The position numbers were made by a program, and so were the translations under genes. From an uncultured Bacillota bacterium (lineage in GTDB: Bacteria; Bacillota_I; Bacilli_A; RFN20; CAG-826): a DNA stretch of 23,599 nucleotides. The stretch covers positions 1 through 23,599 of the forward strand of contig CAMOEH010000160.1 of NCBI GenBank assembly GCA_946612055.1. Direction: 5' to 3'. Positions 9,232-20,150 of this stretch are shown in pieces (within the stretch, counting starts at the first letter, position 1; each line of letters begins with the position of its first letter). A model generated the notes under the pieces. The model saw only the letters and a list, made by a program, of their open reading frames with translations. It was not told the DNA's origin and searched no databases.

Positions 9232-9315
9232 CAAAAACCACCGCACAGGGGCCGATGAGTTAAGGCTGCTTGGTTCCCCACCTGACCTGGTTCGTCACCT
9301 TCTCCTCGCGATGGC
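9232..9315 (-). ncRNA. ffs: Signal recognition particle RNA, small (4.5S-like) type
   Basis: The minus strand carries the universal SRP domain IV core: ACCAGGTCAGG, a GGAA tetraloop, then AAGCAGCC (centre near 9279). Compared with E. coli, the pairs next to the tetraloop are GG/CC instead of CC/GG, a compensated swap. The ends pair over eight positions (GCCATCGC at 9308-9315 with GCGGTGGT at 9237-9244), giving an RNA of about 80 nt, too short for the Alu domain found in Bacillus. A TATAAT box at 9322-9327 places the 5' end near 9315, and TTTTTGTT directly after the closing stem acts as terminator. It guides ribosomes making membrane proteins to Ffh/FtsY. Confidence 0.93.
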
Positions 9316-9330
9316 TTGGTCATTATACAC
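9316..9330 (-). promoter_or_regulatory. SRP RNA promoter -10 box
   Basis: TATAAT lies at 9322-9327 on the minus strand, seven bases before the paired 5' end of the SRP RNA. A clear -35 is not visible at 16-18 bases; the upstream sequence is the U-tract of the serS terminator. Confidence 0.65.
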
Positions 9331-9336
9331 GATTAA

Positions 9337-9364
9337 TGAAAGAAAAGCCCCCATTGCTGGAGGC
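9337..9364 (-). terminator. serS rho-independent terminator
   Basis: On the minus strand GCCTCC (9359-9364), loop AGCAAT, then GGGGGC (9347-9352) form a six-pair stem with one U-G pair, followed by TTTTCTTT. It lies eight bases after the serS stop and just upstream of the SRP RNA promoter, so serS and the SRP RNA are separate transcripts. Confidence 0.85.
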
Positions 9365-9371
9365 ATCGTTG

Positions 9372-10652
9372 TTATTTCTTGATTGGCTTCAATACTTCAA
9401 GGCCACCCATCCATTTCCGAAGCGGTTCGGGAATGATGACGGAGCCGTCTTCTTGCTGGTTTTGTTCTAGCAAAGCCGGGAAGACACGCGAAGTGGCCAA
9501 ACCAGATCCATTGAGCGTATGGCAATATTTGGTTTTGCCATCTTTATCGCGATAACGGACCATGCCGCGGCGAGCTTGATAATCCCTAGCGTTAGAAACG
9601 GAGGAGACTTCTTTATAGATTCCCATGGAAGGAATCCAGACTTCAATATCGTAAGTCCTAGCCATCGAATGGGAGCAATCCCCGGCGGCTAATTTATCTA
9701 GACGATAGGTTAAGCCAAGTCCTTCGAGCAATTTTCTGGCCTTCTTAACCATTTCATCGAAAGCGGCATCCGATCCTTCTTCGGTCGTATACTGAACCAT
9801 TTCAACTTTGTTGAATTGATATCCGCGGATCATGCCCCTTTCTTCGGTGCGATAAGATCCAGCTTCTTTGCGGTAGCAAGGGGTATAGGCGAAATATTTC
9901 TTTGGCAATTCGGCTTCGGAGAGAATCTCGTTTCGATGAAGATTGACCAATGCCGTTTCCGCGGTCGGGAGAATGAATTTACGAGGTTCCACTCCTTCAA
10001 GCCAGAAGACGTCTTCTTCAAATTTTGGGAATTGGCCAGCCGTATATCCGGATTCGTAATTCAAAATATGGGGCGGCAAAATCATCTCATAGCCATCGGC
10101 AAGATGGGTTTCAATGAAATAATTGATGAGGGCCCATTCTAGGCGAGCGCCAAGGTTGGTGTAAATCCAGGTTCCGGTGCCAGAGATTTTTGCAGCTCTC
10201 TTGTAATCGACAAGGCCAAGATTTTCGCAAAGGGTGACATGGTCTTTAATCGGGAAGCCAAAGTCTCTTTCCGTTCCGAAAGAATCAATGGGGGTGTTGG
10301 CTTCTTTGCCGCCGGCAGCCAAATCGGGGTCAGGAAGATTGGGGAGAACTTCGATCAAAGATTTGAGTTCTTCTTCGATTTTGGCAAGCTCTTCTTCTTT
10401 TTCTTTGTTTTCGGCTGCTAAAGCTTTAACTTTCAGAATAACTGCTTGCACGTCCCCTCCGTTTTTCTTGATTTGGGGAACGCTATCGGAAAGGTTATTT
10501 CTCTCCGCTTTATTCTTTTCGACCTCTTTTAATAACGCTAAGCGACGGGCATAGGCGCTTAAAATCGGTTCGGGATCAAAATCCCATAATTTTTTGGCGA
10601 GAGCCTCTTTGACATATTCGGGCTTCTCGACGATCAATTTAATGTCGATCAT
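9372..10652 (-). CDS. serS: Seryl-tRNA synthetase
   Basis: This class II synthetase charges tRNA-Ser (and tRNA-Sec where present) in the cytoplasm. The 426-residue length is standard. Residues 36-105 form the long antiparallel coiled-coil arm that grips the tRNA long variable arm. Catalytic elements follow: TAET at 230-233, motif 2 with CYRKEAGSYRTEERG at about 259-273, and motif 3 with LNGSGLATSR at about 382-391. The ATG at 10652 has AAGGAGGG at ideal spacing. A gyrA terminator upstream and its own terminator downstream make it monocistronic. The leader is too short for a T-box riboswitch, a common control of aminoacyl-tRNA synthetase genes in this phylum. Confidence 0.98.
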   Translation of the reverse strand: MIDIKLIVEKPEYVKEALAKKLWDFDPEPILSAYARRLALLKEVEKNKAERNNLSDSVPQIKKNGGDVQAVILKVKALAAENKEKEEELAKIEEELKSLIEVLPNLPDPDLAAGGKEANTPIDSFGTERDFGFPIKDHVTLCENLGLVDYKRAAKISGTGTWIYTNLGARLEWALINYFIETHLADGYEMILPPHILNYESGYTAGQFPKFEEDVFWLEGVEPRKFILPTAETALVNLHRNEILSEAELPKKYFAYTPCYRKEAGSYRTEERGMIRGYQFNKVEMVQYTTEEGSDAAFDEMVKKARKLLEGLGLTYRLDKLAAGDCSHSMARTYDIEVWIPSMGIYKEVSSVSNARDYQARRGMVRYRDKDGKTKYCHTLNGSGLATSRVFPALLEQNQQEDGSVIIPEPLRKWMGGLEVLKPIKK

Positions 10653-10690
10653 GGTTTTCCCTCCTTGCGGGAATATTTGAAATTATAGTT
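10653..10690 (-). promoter_or_regulatory. Putative serS promoter and ribosome binding site
   Basis: TATAAT at 10682-10687 (minus strand) is followed by a leader of about 20 bases with AAGGAGGG before the ATG. No convincing -35 is seen at normal spacing, so this rests mainly on the -10 and the upstream terminator. Confidence 0.5.
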
Positions 10691-10721
10691 GTTGTTTTGG
10701 AAATGGCTTTCCTTTTTTATA

Positions 10722-10752
10722 GAGAAAGGCGGGCTCGGGTAGGAAGCCCGCC
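10722..10752 (-). terminator. gyrA operon rho-independent terminator
   Basis: On the minus strand GGCGGGCT (10745-10752), a nine-base loop and AGCCCGCC (10728-10735) form a perfect eight-pair GC-rich stem, followed by TTTCTCT. It starts seven bases after the gyrA stop codon and closes the S4-gene/recF/gyrB/gyrA unit. Confidence 0.9.
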
Positions 10753-10758
10753 TCCTTC

Positions 10759-13485
10759 TTATTCGTTAGAGGAATGATTGATCTCGTCATCGAGGGTATT
10801 CGGATTGACCGGAGCCTCGTCAACGAGAGTTTCGTCAACCTCATCTTCCTCTTCGAGTTCGGAAGGATCAACGTGAGGAACGATCGCGATTGCGGCGACA
10901 CGTGCCTTATCTTCTAGCGCGATGATCTTGACGCCTTGGGTATTGCGCCCAGCGATCTTGACCTCTTGTAGCGGCGTGCGGATAACGATACCTTGCTGGG
11001 TGATAACCATAAGGTCTTCGTCTCCATTGACGCCTCTGACGGCAATGAGTTTGCCGTTTTTGTTGGTCATATTGATCGTCGTGACGCCTTTCGATCCACG
11101 GTGAGTGAGACGATATCCGTCATAATGACGGACTGACCCATCTTCTTGCGGGATATCGGTGTCTTTGGCGTAGGAGATTTTGCCATAGCCAAGCGTGGTA
11201 AGAACAAGGAGTTTGTCTCCTTCGAAGGAGCCCGTGGCCCCGACGATGGTCGAACCATCTTTTAGATCCATACCGGTAACGCCAGATGCAGTACGTCCCA
11301 TGGCGCGGACTTCGGTTTCGGGGAAAGAACAAAGTTTGCCATTGCTTGCGGCAAGAGAGATGATGTCATTCCCGCTGGTGCGCTTGACGTCGAATAGGTC
11401 ATCGCCTTCACGAAGTCCAAGAGCAATCTTACCGTTAGAGTGGATGGAAGCGAATTCTTTCAAAGAGGTGCGCTTCACCAAGCCATTGTGCGTGATGAAG
11501 AAGAGGTAGTTATCTTCTGGATAATCATCACACGGTACGATCGAAACGACTTTTTCTTCTTTGTCCAAATTAAGGAAGTTTTGGGCAGGAACGCCTTTGC
11601 CAACGCGACCAGAATCAGGGATTTGATAGCCACGGAGACGATAAACTTTTCCTAAGGTCGTGAAGAAGAGAATATCGGTATGGGTGCGGGTGTGTTTCAT
11701 CAATTTGACGATGTCACCAGCCGTCGTCTTCATGCCGGTGATGCCGCGTCCGCCACGATGTTGCGCAGAGAAGGTATCGTCATCAACGCGTTTGATATAG
11801 CCGTTGCGGGTAAGGGTAACGAGGATGTTCTTTTGAGGAATGAGGTCTTCGTTTTCGATATCGCTAGCAGCATCAGAGATCTCGGTAAGGCGATCGTCAC
11901 CAAATTTGGCGCGGATTTCGCTGATCTCCTTGATCATGAGCTCGATGATGTTCTCGCGAGAGGAGAGGAGGCGGTTATATTCGGCAATCGAAGCTTCCAA
12001 ATCTGCTTTTTCGGCAAGAAGCTTATCGGTTTCAATGCCTTGCAAACGACGTAAGGGCATGGCAAGGATAGCCGCGCTTTGATCGGGAGATAAACCAAAT
12101 CTTTCATTGAGTTTAGCGGTCGATTCTTCATCGTTTTTTGATGCACGTATGATGTGAATGACATCATCAATGTTATCGTGAGCAAGGATCAAGCCTTCGA
12201 CAATGTGGAGGCGAGCGGTGTCGCGTTTAAGCAAATGTCTGGTCCTACGAGTCAAAACCGAAATCTGGAATTCGATGTAGTCCTTGATCAATTTGTCGAT
12301 GGGGAGAATCTTCGGAGCGCCATCTTCCAAGCAAAGGTTGATGATGCCGAAAGTGGTTTGGAGTTGGGTGTGCTTGAGAAGGTTATTCGCGACAACTTCG
12401 GGGATGCAGTCTTTACGGACTTCCACGACGACACGGATGCCTTCTTTGTTGGATTCATCGCGGACATCGGTAATACCTTCGATGACTTTATCGCGAGCAA
12501 GTTGAGCGATGTTTTCAACCATCGCCGCTTTGTTGACTTGATAAGGAATTTCGGTGACGACGATGCGCGATTTGCCATTATCCATCTCTTCGATGTGATA
12601 TTTGGAACGAATCGTGATCGAGCCGGTTCCTTTTTCATAAGCATCAAGGATGCCTTGGCGGCCAAGGATAATGCCGCCAGAAGGGAAATCCGGACCGAAG
12701 AGATAATTTTGCATGATCTCGGCTGGCGTAAGTTCAGGATTACGGGCAACCGCGATCACAGCATCAATCGCTTCGCGGAGGTTATGAGGAGCCATGTTGG
12801 TTGCCATACCAACCGCGATACCTTGAGAACCATTGACCAAAAGGTTCGGGAAGCGGCAAGGCAAGACTTCCGGTTCGATTTCGGTGCCGTCATAGTTAGC
12901 CATGAAATCGACGGTTTCGCAGTCGATATCGCGAACAAGTTCAAGAGAGAGCTTGTTCATTCTGGCTTCGGTATAACGCATAGCCGCAGCTTCATCGCCA
13001 TCGATATCGCCGAAGTTACCATGGCCATCAACAAGCGTGTAACGCAAAGAGAATGGCTGGGCTAAACGAACGAGGGTTCCATAAAGAGCGGAGTCGCCGT
13101 GAGGGTGATATTTACCCATGACGTCACCAACGATACGCGCGCATTTCTTATAAGGTTTATTCGGCTGCATGCCGGATTCGTTCATGCCGTAGATGATGCG
13201 GCGCTGCACGGGTTTGAAACCATCGCGGACATCCGGAATCGCACGGGAGACGATAACCGACATCGAATAATCAAGGAAGGCGGTGCGCACTTCGGAAGTG
13301 ACATCGCGGTCAATCAAGCCAGGGATGATGCCAGAAACGGCAGCATCGTGGCCAAACATCGCGTCATCGGATTGCCTTCCTTCGCGAGAAGCTTTGAGTT
13401 CGCTCGCGCCTTCGGAGACGGTTTCTTCGTTTTGTTCTTCGGTGGCTTCTTCGCCATCGATCATTTTCTTTTCTTCGTTATCCAT
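10759..13485 (-). CDS. gyrA: DNA gyrase subunit A
   Basis: GyrA cuts and rejoins DNA in the A2B2 gyrase that introduces negative supercoils. The 908-residue chain has an extra acidic N-terminal tail (about 50 residues), the winged-helix/tower core with catalytic Tyr171 in [11 protein letters not shown], and a C-terminal beta-pinwheel with the GyrA box QHRGGRG at 575-581, needed for DNA wrapping, so it is a gyrase rather than ParC. The C-terminal 35 residues are strongly acidic. In the quinolone region, GDSALYGT (130-137), the E. coli Ser83 position is Ser132, but the Asp87 position is Gly136, where nearly all relatives have Asp or Glu. The ATG at 13485 has AAGGAG eight bases upstream and lies 18 bases after the gyrB stop. 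Confidence 0.98.
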   Translation of the reverse strand: MDNEEKKMIDGEEATEEQNEETVSEGASELKASREGRQSDDAMFGHDAAVSGIIPGLIDRDVTSEVRTAFLDYSMSVIVSRAIPDVRDGFKPVQRRIIYGMNESGMQPNKPYKKCARIVGDVMGKYHPHGDSALYGTLVRLAQPFSLRYTLVDGHGNFGDIDGDEAAAMRYTEARMNKLSLELVRDIDCETVDFMANYDGTEIEPEVLPCRFPNLLVNGSQGIAVGMATNMAPHNLREAIDAVIAVARNPELTPAEIMQNYLFGPDFPSGGIILGRQGILDAYEKGTGSITIRSKYHIEEMDNGKSRIVVTEIPYQVNKAAMVENIAQLARDKVIEGITDVRDESNKEGIRVVVEVRKDCIPEVVANNLLKHTQLQTTFGIINLCLEDGAPKILPIDKLIKDYIEFQISVLTRRTRHLLKRDTARLHIVEGLILAHDNIDDVIHIIRASKNDEESTAKLNERFGLSPDQSAAILAMPLRRLQGIETDKLLAEKADLEASIAEYNRLLSSRENIIELMIKEISEIRAKFGDDRLTEISDAASDIENEDLIPQKNILVTLTRNGYIKRVDDDTFSAQHRGGRGITGMKTTAGDIVKLMKHTRTHTDILFFTTLGKVYRLRGYQIPDSGRVGKGVPAQNFLNLDKEEKVVSIVPCDDYPEDNYLFFITHNGLVKRTSLKEFASIHSNGKIALGLREGDDLFDVKRTSGNDIISLAASNGKLCSFPETEVRAMGRTASGVTGMDLKDGSTIVGATGSFEGDKLLVLTTLGYGKISYAKDTDIPQEDGSVRHYDGYRLTHRGSKGVTTINMTNKNGKLIAVRGVNGDEDLMVITQQGIVIRTPLQEVKIAGRNTQGVKIIALEDKARVAAIAIVPHVDPSELEEEDEVDETLVDEAPVNPNTLDDEINHSSNE

Positions 13486-13503
13486 GTGAGGTTCTCCTTT
13501 CCA

Positions 13504-16599
<3,096 letters not shown>

Positions 16600-16603
<4 letters not shown>

Positions 16604-16815
16604 TGGGCTATCTCGAATGCCTCATTAGTGCAAACGACGCTATCTCCGGCGCGTAATTTGCGGCCACGCCGAGACTCGGGCTCGCCATTAACGAGGACGT
16701 CATTATCAACAAGGAAAGATTTCGCATCGCTGCCGCGGTCAATAAGAGAAACGAATTTCAAGAATTGCCCAAGGGTGATGTAATCAGTCGTGATGGTGAT
16801 AATGTGTTTTTCCAT
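16600..16815 (-). CDS. S4-domain RNA-binding protein, YaaA/RlbA type
   Basis: A 71-residue protein made almost wholly of an S4 fold: the core reads ITLGQFLKFV, then SGx-type substrate-helix residues, then V-L-V-N-G-E-P-E-S-R-R-G-R-K-L. Small S4 proteins in exactly this place, between dnaN and recF, are called YaaA or RlbA in Bacillus and are thought to bind ribosomal RNA or ribosome intermediates; the precise role is unsettled. The ATG at 16815 has no clear Shine-Dalgarno. It is the first gene of the recF/gyrB/gyrA unit, as a terminator lies between it and dnaN. Confidence 0.88.
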
Positions 16816-16845
16816 ACTCGAAAATCGGGGTAAAAGCCCTTAACA

Positions 16846-16868
16846 TTAGTTTACTACTACGTAGTAAA
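16846..16868. repeat. Inverted repeat upstream of the S4/recF/gyrase operon
   Basis: TTTACTAC (16850-16857), spacer TAC, then GTAGTAAA (16861-16868); the inner TACTACGTAGTA (16855-16866) is itself a perfect 12-base palindrome. It overlaps the U-tract of the dnaN terminator and lies about 40 bases before the S4 gene. A protein-binding operator or part of a promoter is possible; I could not place a good -35/-10 pair here. Confidence 0.55.
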
Positions 16869-16896
16869 AAGCGCTAGAGTTTTTTTCCAGCGCTTT
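16866..16896 (-). terminator. dnaN rho-independent terminator
   Basis: On the minus strand AAAGCGCT (16889-16896), a 13-base loop, and AGCGCTTT (16868-16875) form an eight-pair stem running into TTTTT. It follows the dnaN stop by about 28 bases and separates dnaN from the downstream recF/gyrase unit. Confidence 0.8.
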
Positions 16897-16924
16897 CGAT
16901 GAATTTTTAAATGGGTCTAGAAGC

Positions 16925-18064
16925 TCAATACGTGCGCATCGGAGTGATGAGTTCGATGACTGAATCATCTTTGGGGTTTTTGATGACGAAGGGTTTCATT
17001 TCGGCTTGGAAGCAGATCGTGACATCCTCGGATTTGAGAGCTTTGATCGCTTCAACGGCAAAGGTCGAATTGAAGGAAACGTCAAGACGTTCGCCCGTAT
17101 ATTGGAAGGTTTCAATCTTTTCAACAGCCGATCCATTGGTTTCATTGCGGACGGAAACTTCGAGGCTATCGTCGCGCATCGAGAGCTTGACGACGGATTC
17201 TTTTTCCGCAGAAAGGATCGCGACACGGTCCATCGCGGAAAGAAGCTCTTGAGCATTCACTTCAAGGAAATAATTGAACGTCTGAGGAATGATGGAACGG
17301 GTGACAGGATAATCGTCGGTGATAACACGAGTTGTGATGACGAGATTGCCAGAAGCGAATAAGGCTTTACGTTCGGAGATAGCGATTTCGACGTCATTGA
17401 CCCCTTCTAGAAGCGCTACAACGTCTAAAAGAAGCTTGGCTGGGATATTGACGCGGAAGCGAGCCTCATCTTCGATAACGATCGATTTACGGGCCAAACG
17501 AGCCGAGTCCGTAGCCGTGGCCGTGAGATAATTCTTGCCATTAGGCTCTGCCCAGGCTTCGAGGTTTACCGCCGTTAAGAACGGACGGACGCCAGGCTTA
17601 TTGGAAGCGGCAAAGGCGCTTTGTTCGACGAGTTCGGAGAATTGCATTCCGTTCAAAGTCAAAAGGGTGCCAGTAGCCGAGAAATCGACATTCGGATAAT
17701 CTTCGGCCGATTCACATTGGAGGCGATAAGAGGATTTGGAGTTATCAATTTTCAAAGTGGTGTCGTCCACGACTTCTAAAGCGAGTTCATCGCTATCGAG
17801 CTTGCGAGTGATTTCGGTTAAGAAGCGAGCGGAGACAAGCGTCGAACCGATATCGTAATTACGGATGATATCGTGCCCATCTTTCATATAAGGAATCGTG
17901 CAGCGCACGGAAAGATCGCCATTGGTCCCGGTTACTTCTAGTCCCTTTTCATTAAGGCAAAGCATGAAATTGGTTAAAACGGGGGAAGCGCTTTTTGCTG
18001 GAATGGCTCTTCCAACGGCATTGAGGGCTTTTAAGAATTCTTCTTTTCGGATGGTCAGACGCAT
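16925..18064 (-). CDS. dnaN: DNA polymerase III beta sliding clamp
   Basis: DnaN dimerises into a ring around DNA and tethers the replicative polymerase and other partners. The 379 residues fit the family (about 370-380). Three similar clamp domains follow each other; recognisable stretches include MRLTIRKEEFLKAL at the start, NGDLSVR near 60, NIPAKLLLDV in the middle and the end ITPMRTY, which matches the family's typical PMR terminus lining the partner-binding pocket. The ATG at 18064 has AGGAG about nine bases upstream. It has its own promoter and a DnaA box in its leader, and may also receive read-through from dnaA 150 bases upstream. Confidence 0.97.
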   Translation of the reverse strand: MRLTIRKEEFLKALNAVGRAIPAKSASPVLTNFMLCLNEKGLEVTGTNGDLSVRCTIPYMKDGHDIIRNYDIGSTLVSARFLTEITRKLDSDELALEVVDDTTLKIDNSKSSYRLQCESAEDYPNVDFSATGTLLTLNGMQFSELVEQSAFAASNKPGVRPFLTAVNLEAWAEPNGKNYLTATATDSARLARKSIVIEDEARFRVNIPAKLLLDVVALLEGVNDVEIAISERKALFASGNLVITTRVITDDYPVTRSIIPQTFNYFLEVNAQELLSAMDRVAILSAEKESVVKLSMRDDSLEVSVRNETNGSAVEKIETFQYTGERLDVSFNSTFAVEAIKALKSEDVTICFQAEMKPFVIKNPKDDSVIELITPMRTY

Positions 18065-18134
18065 GAGAGTATCTCCTCTTCTCTATAACTGAAATTTATT
18101 AAAAAGTAATAATAGTGATAATAAGCGTGGGCAT

Positions 18135-18143
18135 TGTGGATAA
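18135..18143 (-). other. DnaA box in the dnaN leader
   Basis: A perfect TTATCCACA consensus on the minus strand, alone between dnaA and dnaN, about 18 bases downstream of the predicted dnaN start site. In Bacillus the dnaA-dnaN spacer also carries DnaA boxes and the unwinding element. Here it could be a minor origin half or a transcription roadblock. Confidence 0.75.
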
Positions 18144-18158
18144 CTCCGCTTCACCCGA

Positions 18159-18196
18159 TGCTTGAATATTCTATCATAGTCCCTTTTTTAAGGAAA
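18159..18196 (-). promoter_or_regulatory. dnaN promoter
   Basis: On the minus strand TTTCCT (18191-18196), a 17-base spacer and TAGAAT (18168-18173) form a plausible sigma-A promoter. Transcription would start near 18161, leaving a leader of about 97 bases. A perfect AT palindrome (ATTTATATATAAAT, 18199-18212) lies just upstream, between this promoter and the dnaA stop; no GC-rich terminator for dnaA is visible. Confidence 0.5.
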
Positions 18197-18215
18197 CTAT
18201 TTATATATAAATAAA

Positions 18216-19586
18216 TTAGTGTTTTAAACGCGATTTGAGATCGTTGACGGCCATGGCTAGATCTGGGTCTTCTTTCAACGATTTCTCCACTTTTTTGATC
18301 CCGTTCATCACCGTGGAGTGGTCTTTGCCTCCGAAGCAACGGCCGATTTTATCAAACGGAGTGTCGAGAATATCACGGATCAAATACATCGCGATGTGTC
18401 TAGCTAAAGCAATTTGGCTCGTCCGGATTCTTCCCGTAAGTTGAGAAGGCGTTAGATGGTAATAATCCGCGACCACGTCGATGATTTTGCTCTCGCTTAG
18501 GTGATTGCCGTTTTCTTGGCTGGAGATCAAGCCTTTCGTGGCTTCGGAAGCCATTTCAGTGGTGATTCTTTCGCCAGAACGACGCGAATTGATGATATGG
18601 AAAAGAAGGCTATTCACCGCGCCTTCGAGTTCACGGACGTTTTGAGAGAAACGCTTGGCCAAGAAAGTAACGACCTCTTCATCGATTTCTTCCTGTTTTA
18701 TGCCTCTGGCGCTGAGTTTTCTACGAAGGATTTCTTCGCTTGTTTGCTGATCCGGTCTCTCAATTTGGAGAACGAGCCCCTGGGCAAATCTGGTCTTTAA
18801 TCTTTCGTCGAGACCATCGAGATTTCCGGGGTTGCGGTCAGAAGTCAAAACGATTTGTTTTCCCTCATTATAAAGGGTCTGGAAAACATCGAAGAACATC
18901 AGCATTGTTCCCCTTTTCCCGACGAGATATTGGATGTCATCGATCAAAAGGACATCAACGGAAGTCCGGAAGAAACGAACCATGCCGATATCTTCTTGGC
19001 TTCCGCGGGCGAAATTGACGAATTCATCGACAAAATCAGAGGCAGAGATATAAAGAATTTTCGCGCGAGGATTGTCCATTTGGATGTAATTCCCAATTGC
19101 TTGAAGCAAGTGGGTTTTCCCTAATCCGGACGCCCCGTAAATCATCAAAGGGTTATAAAGCTTCCCTGGGGTTCTTGAAATCATCATCGCGGCTTGGTAG
19201 GCATTACGGTTAGAAACTCCGACGACGAAATTATCGAAATCCAAAGAGGGATTTAGTCTCGCGTTGGCAAAGAAAGCAGGCTTAGATTCTTTCTTTTCCT
19301 CAAAAGGAGAGGGCTGATTGGCGTCCCCTTCCGTTTCGAAAATGATTTCAAAACTTGTTTGGAAGACCTCTTCTACGCTTTCTTTGATTAACGAAGCGTA
19401 ACGCGTGCTGAGAATTTGGGAAGCGAGTTCGGAATTAACAACGATGTTCATCCGATTTCCTTCGATAGAATGGACATAAGAATCGGATAAAAAGGTTTGA
19501 AAAACGCCTTTGTCGTTAAGCTTTTTCTCAATGGATTTTAGTGTCCTTCCCCATAGGTTTGCGATTTCAGATACGGTTTGCTGCAT
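18216..19586 (-). CDS. dnaA: Chromosomal replication initiator protein DnaA
   Basis: DnaA is the AAA+ ATPase that binds DnaA boxes at oriC, opens the duplex and helps load the helicase. From ATG 19586 the protein has 456 residues. Domain I is residues 1-80, a linker follows, then AAA+ with Walker A GASGLGKTH (151-159) and Walker B LLIDDIQ (213-219), and a C-terminal helix-turn-helix with GGKDHSTVMNGIKK near 425-438, which reads DnaA boxes. An in-frame extension to 19673 is open, but GAGG eight bases before 19586 and the typical N-terminal sequence after it favour the inner start. The upstream DnaA boxes, the nearest 30 bases away, suggest autoregulation. Confidence 0.97.
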   Translation of the reverse strand: MQQTVSEIANLWGRTLKSIEKKLNDKGVFQTFLSDSYVHSIEGNRMNIVVNSELASQILSTRYASLIKESVEEVFQTSFEIIFETEGDANQPSPFEEKKESKPAFFANARLNPSLDFDNFVVGVSNRNAYQAAMMISRTPGKLYNPLMIYGASGLGKTHLLQAIGNYIQMDNPRAKILYISASDFVDEFVNFARGSQEDIGMVRFFRTSVDVLLIDDIQYLVGKRGTMLMFFDVFQTLYNEGKQIVLTSDRNPGNLDGLDERLKTRFAQGLVLQIERPDQQTSEEILRRKLSARGIKQEEIDEEVVTFLAKRFSQNVRELEGAVNSLLFHIINSRRSGERITTEMASEATKGLISSQENGNHLSESKIIDVVADYYHLTPSQLTGRIRTSQIALARHIAMYLIRDILDTPFDKIGRCFGGKDHSTVMNGIKKVEKSLKEDPDLAMAVNDLKSRLKH

Positions 19587-19937
19587 AGGAATTTCCTCGG
19601 CAAAAATTAAATCACTTATCCACAATGTTTCCATCAATTTTTTTGCCAAAATTCTTTTTTCCACAATCCACAAATCAAAAACCCCACGCCACGGCTACTT
19701 TTTTAGGTTATCCACATCTTTTAAATTGTGGAAAACTTTTCCTTGCAATCCCTATTTGCCCTTTTTGTGGGCTTGTTTATCTTCTCCACGATGGGACTAG
19801 GAATGAAAAGAGGCGAATTATTGCTCTCTTTCTTCCTTTTTCCGCCAAATCAACAAACTCGTTTTCCAAAAGTTTGGGGATAAAGAGAAATCCTGCTCTC
19901 GCGTTTGCTTTTGGTTGCCTGCGCTCGCTTGCGCCCC
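19587..19937. other. oriC: oriC region with DnaA box cluster
   Basis: The 400-base gap between divergent dnaA and rpmH holds no gene and is the expected origin. Perfect TTATCCACA boxes lie on the plus strand at 19616-19624 and 19708-19716. TTTTCCACA variants, within the relaxed consensus, lie at 19657-19665 (plus) and 19727-19735 (minus). A one-mismatch box, TTATCCCCA, is at 19875-19883 (minus), and a weaker one (CAATCCACA) at 19664-19672. The A/T-rich stretch at 19601-19680 is the best candidate for duplex opening. Strand asymmetry of genes flips exactly here. I could not identify DnaA-trio repeats with confidence. Confidence 0.88.
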
Positions 19938-19955
19938 TATAATATGCCTTGCATT
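19915..19955 (+). promoter_or_regulatory. rpmH operon promoter
   Basis: TTGCCT (19915-19920), a 17-base spacer and a perfect TATAAT (19938-19943) form the best sigma-A promoter in the window, starting transcription near 19950. The spacer is a GC-rich imperfect palindrome (GCGCTCGCTTGCGC). It drives rpmH, rnpA, yidC and jag. Confidence 0.8.
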
Positions 19956-19989
19956 TGTCATGAGCAAATGAGAACAGGAGAACCTCGTT

Positions 19990-20127
19990 ATGGGAAAGAA
20001 AACTTATCAACCTTCCAAAAAGAAGCATTCCAATGTCAGCGGATTCCGCGCCAGAATGTCCACCGCTTCCGGCCGTAAAGTGATCGCTAAGCGTCGGGCC
20101 AAAGGCCGCACCAAAGTCGCCGCCTAA
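19990..20127 (+). CDS. rpmH: Large ribosomal subunit protein bL34
   Basis: A 45-residue, very basic protein. The diagnostic core K-T-Y-Q-P-S-K-K-K and [23 protein letters not shown] matches bL34 almost completely; the N-terminus reads MGKKTYQ instead of the common MKRTYQ. bL34 binds 23S rRNA in the large subunit. AGGAG lies about nine bases before the ATG, and an excellent promoter lies upstream. Its position between oriC and rnpA is the usual one. Confidence 0.98.
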   Translation: MGKKTYQPSKKKHSNVSGFRARMSTASGRKVIAKRRAKGRTKVAA

Positions 20128-20150
20128 CCTTTTTCTTTGGTATTACCCCC

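Noticed and set aside
10653..10721. T-box riboswitch upstream of serS
   Set aside because: Only about 20 bases separate the -10 box from the ATG; there is no room for a T-box, and no T-box core sequence is present.
12154..13065. Open frame of 303 codons on the plus strand opposite gyrA
   Set aside because: It lies wholly antisense to a firmly identified gyrase gene; its composition mirrors gyrA codons and it has no recognisable domain or ribosome site.
19587..19673. 29-residue N-terminal extension of DnaA
   Set aside because: It would place coding sequence over DnaA boxes, lacks a ribosome site and is absent from typical DnaA, whose N-terminus begins at the chosen ATG.
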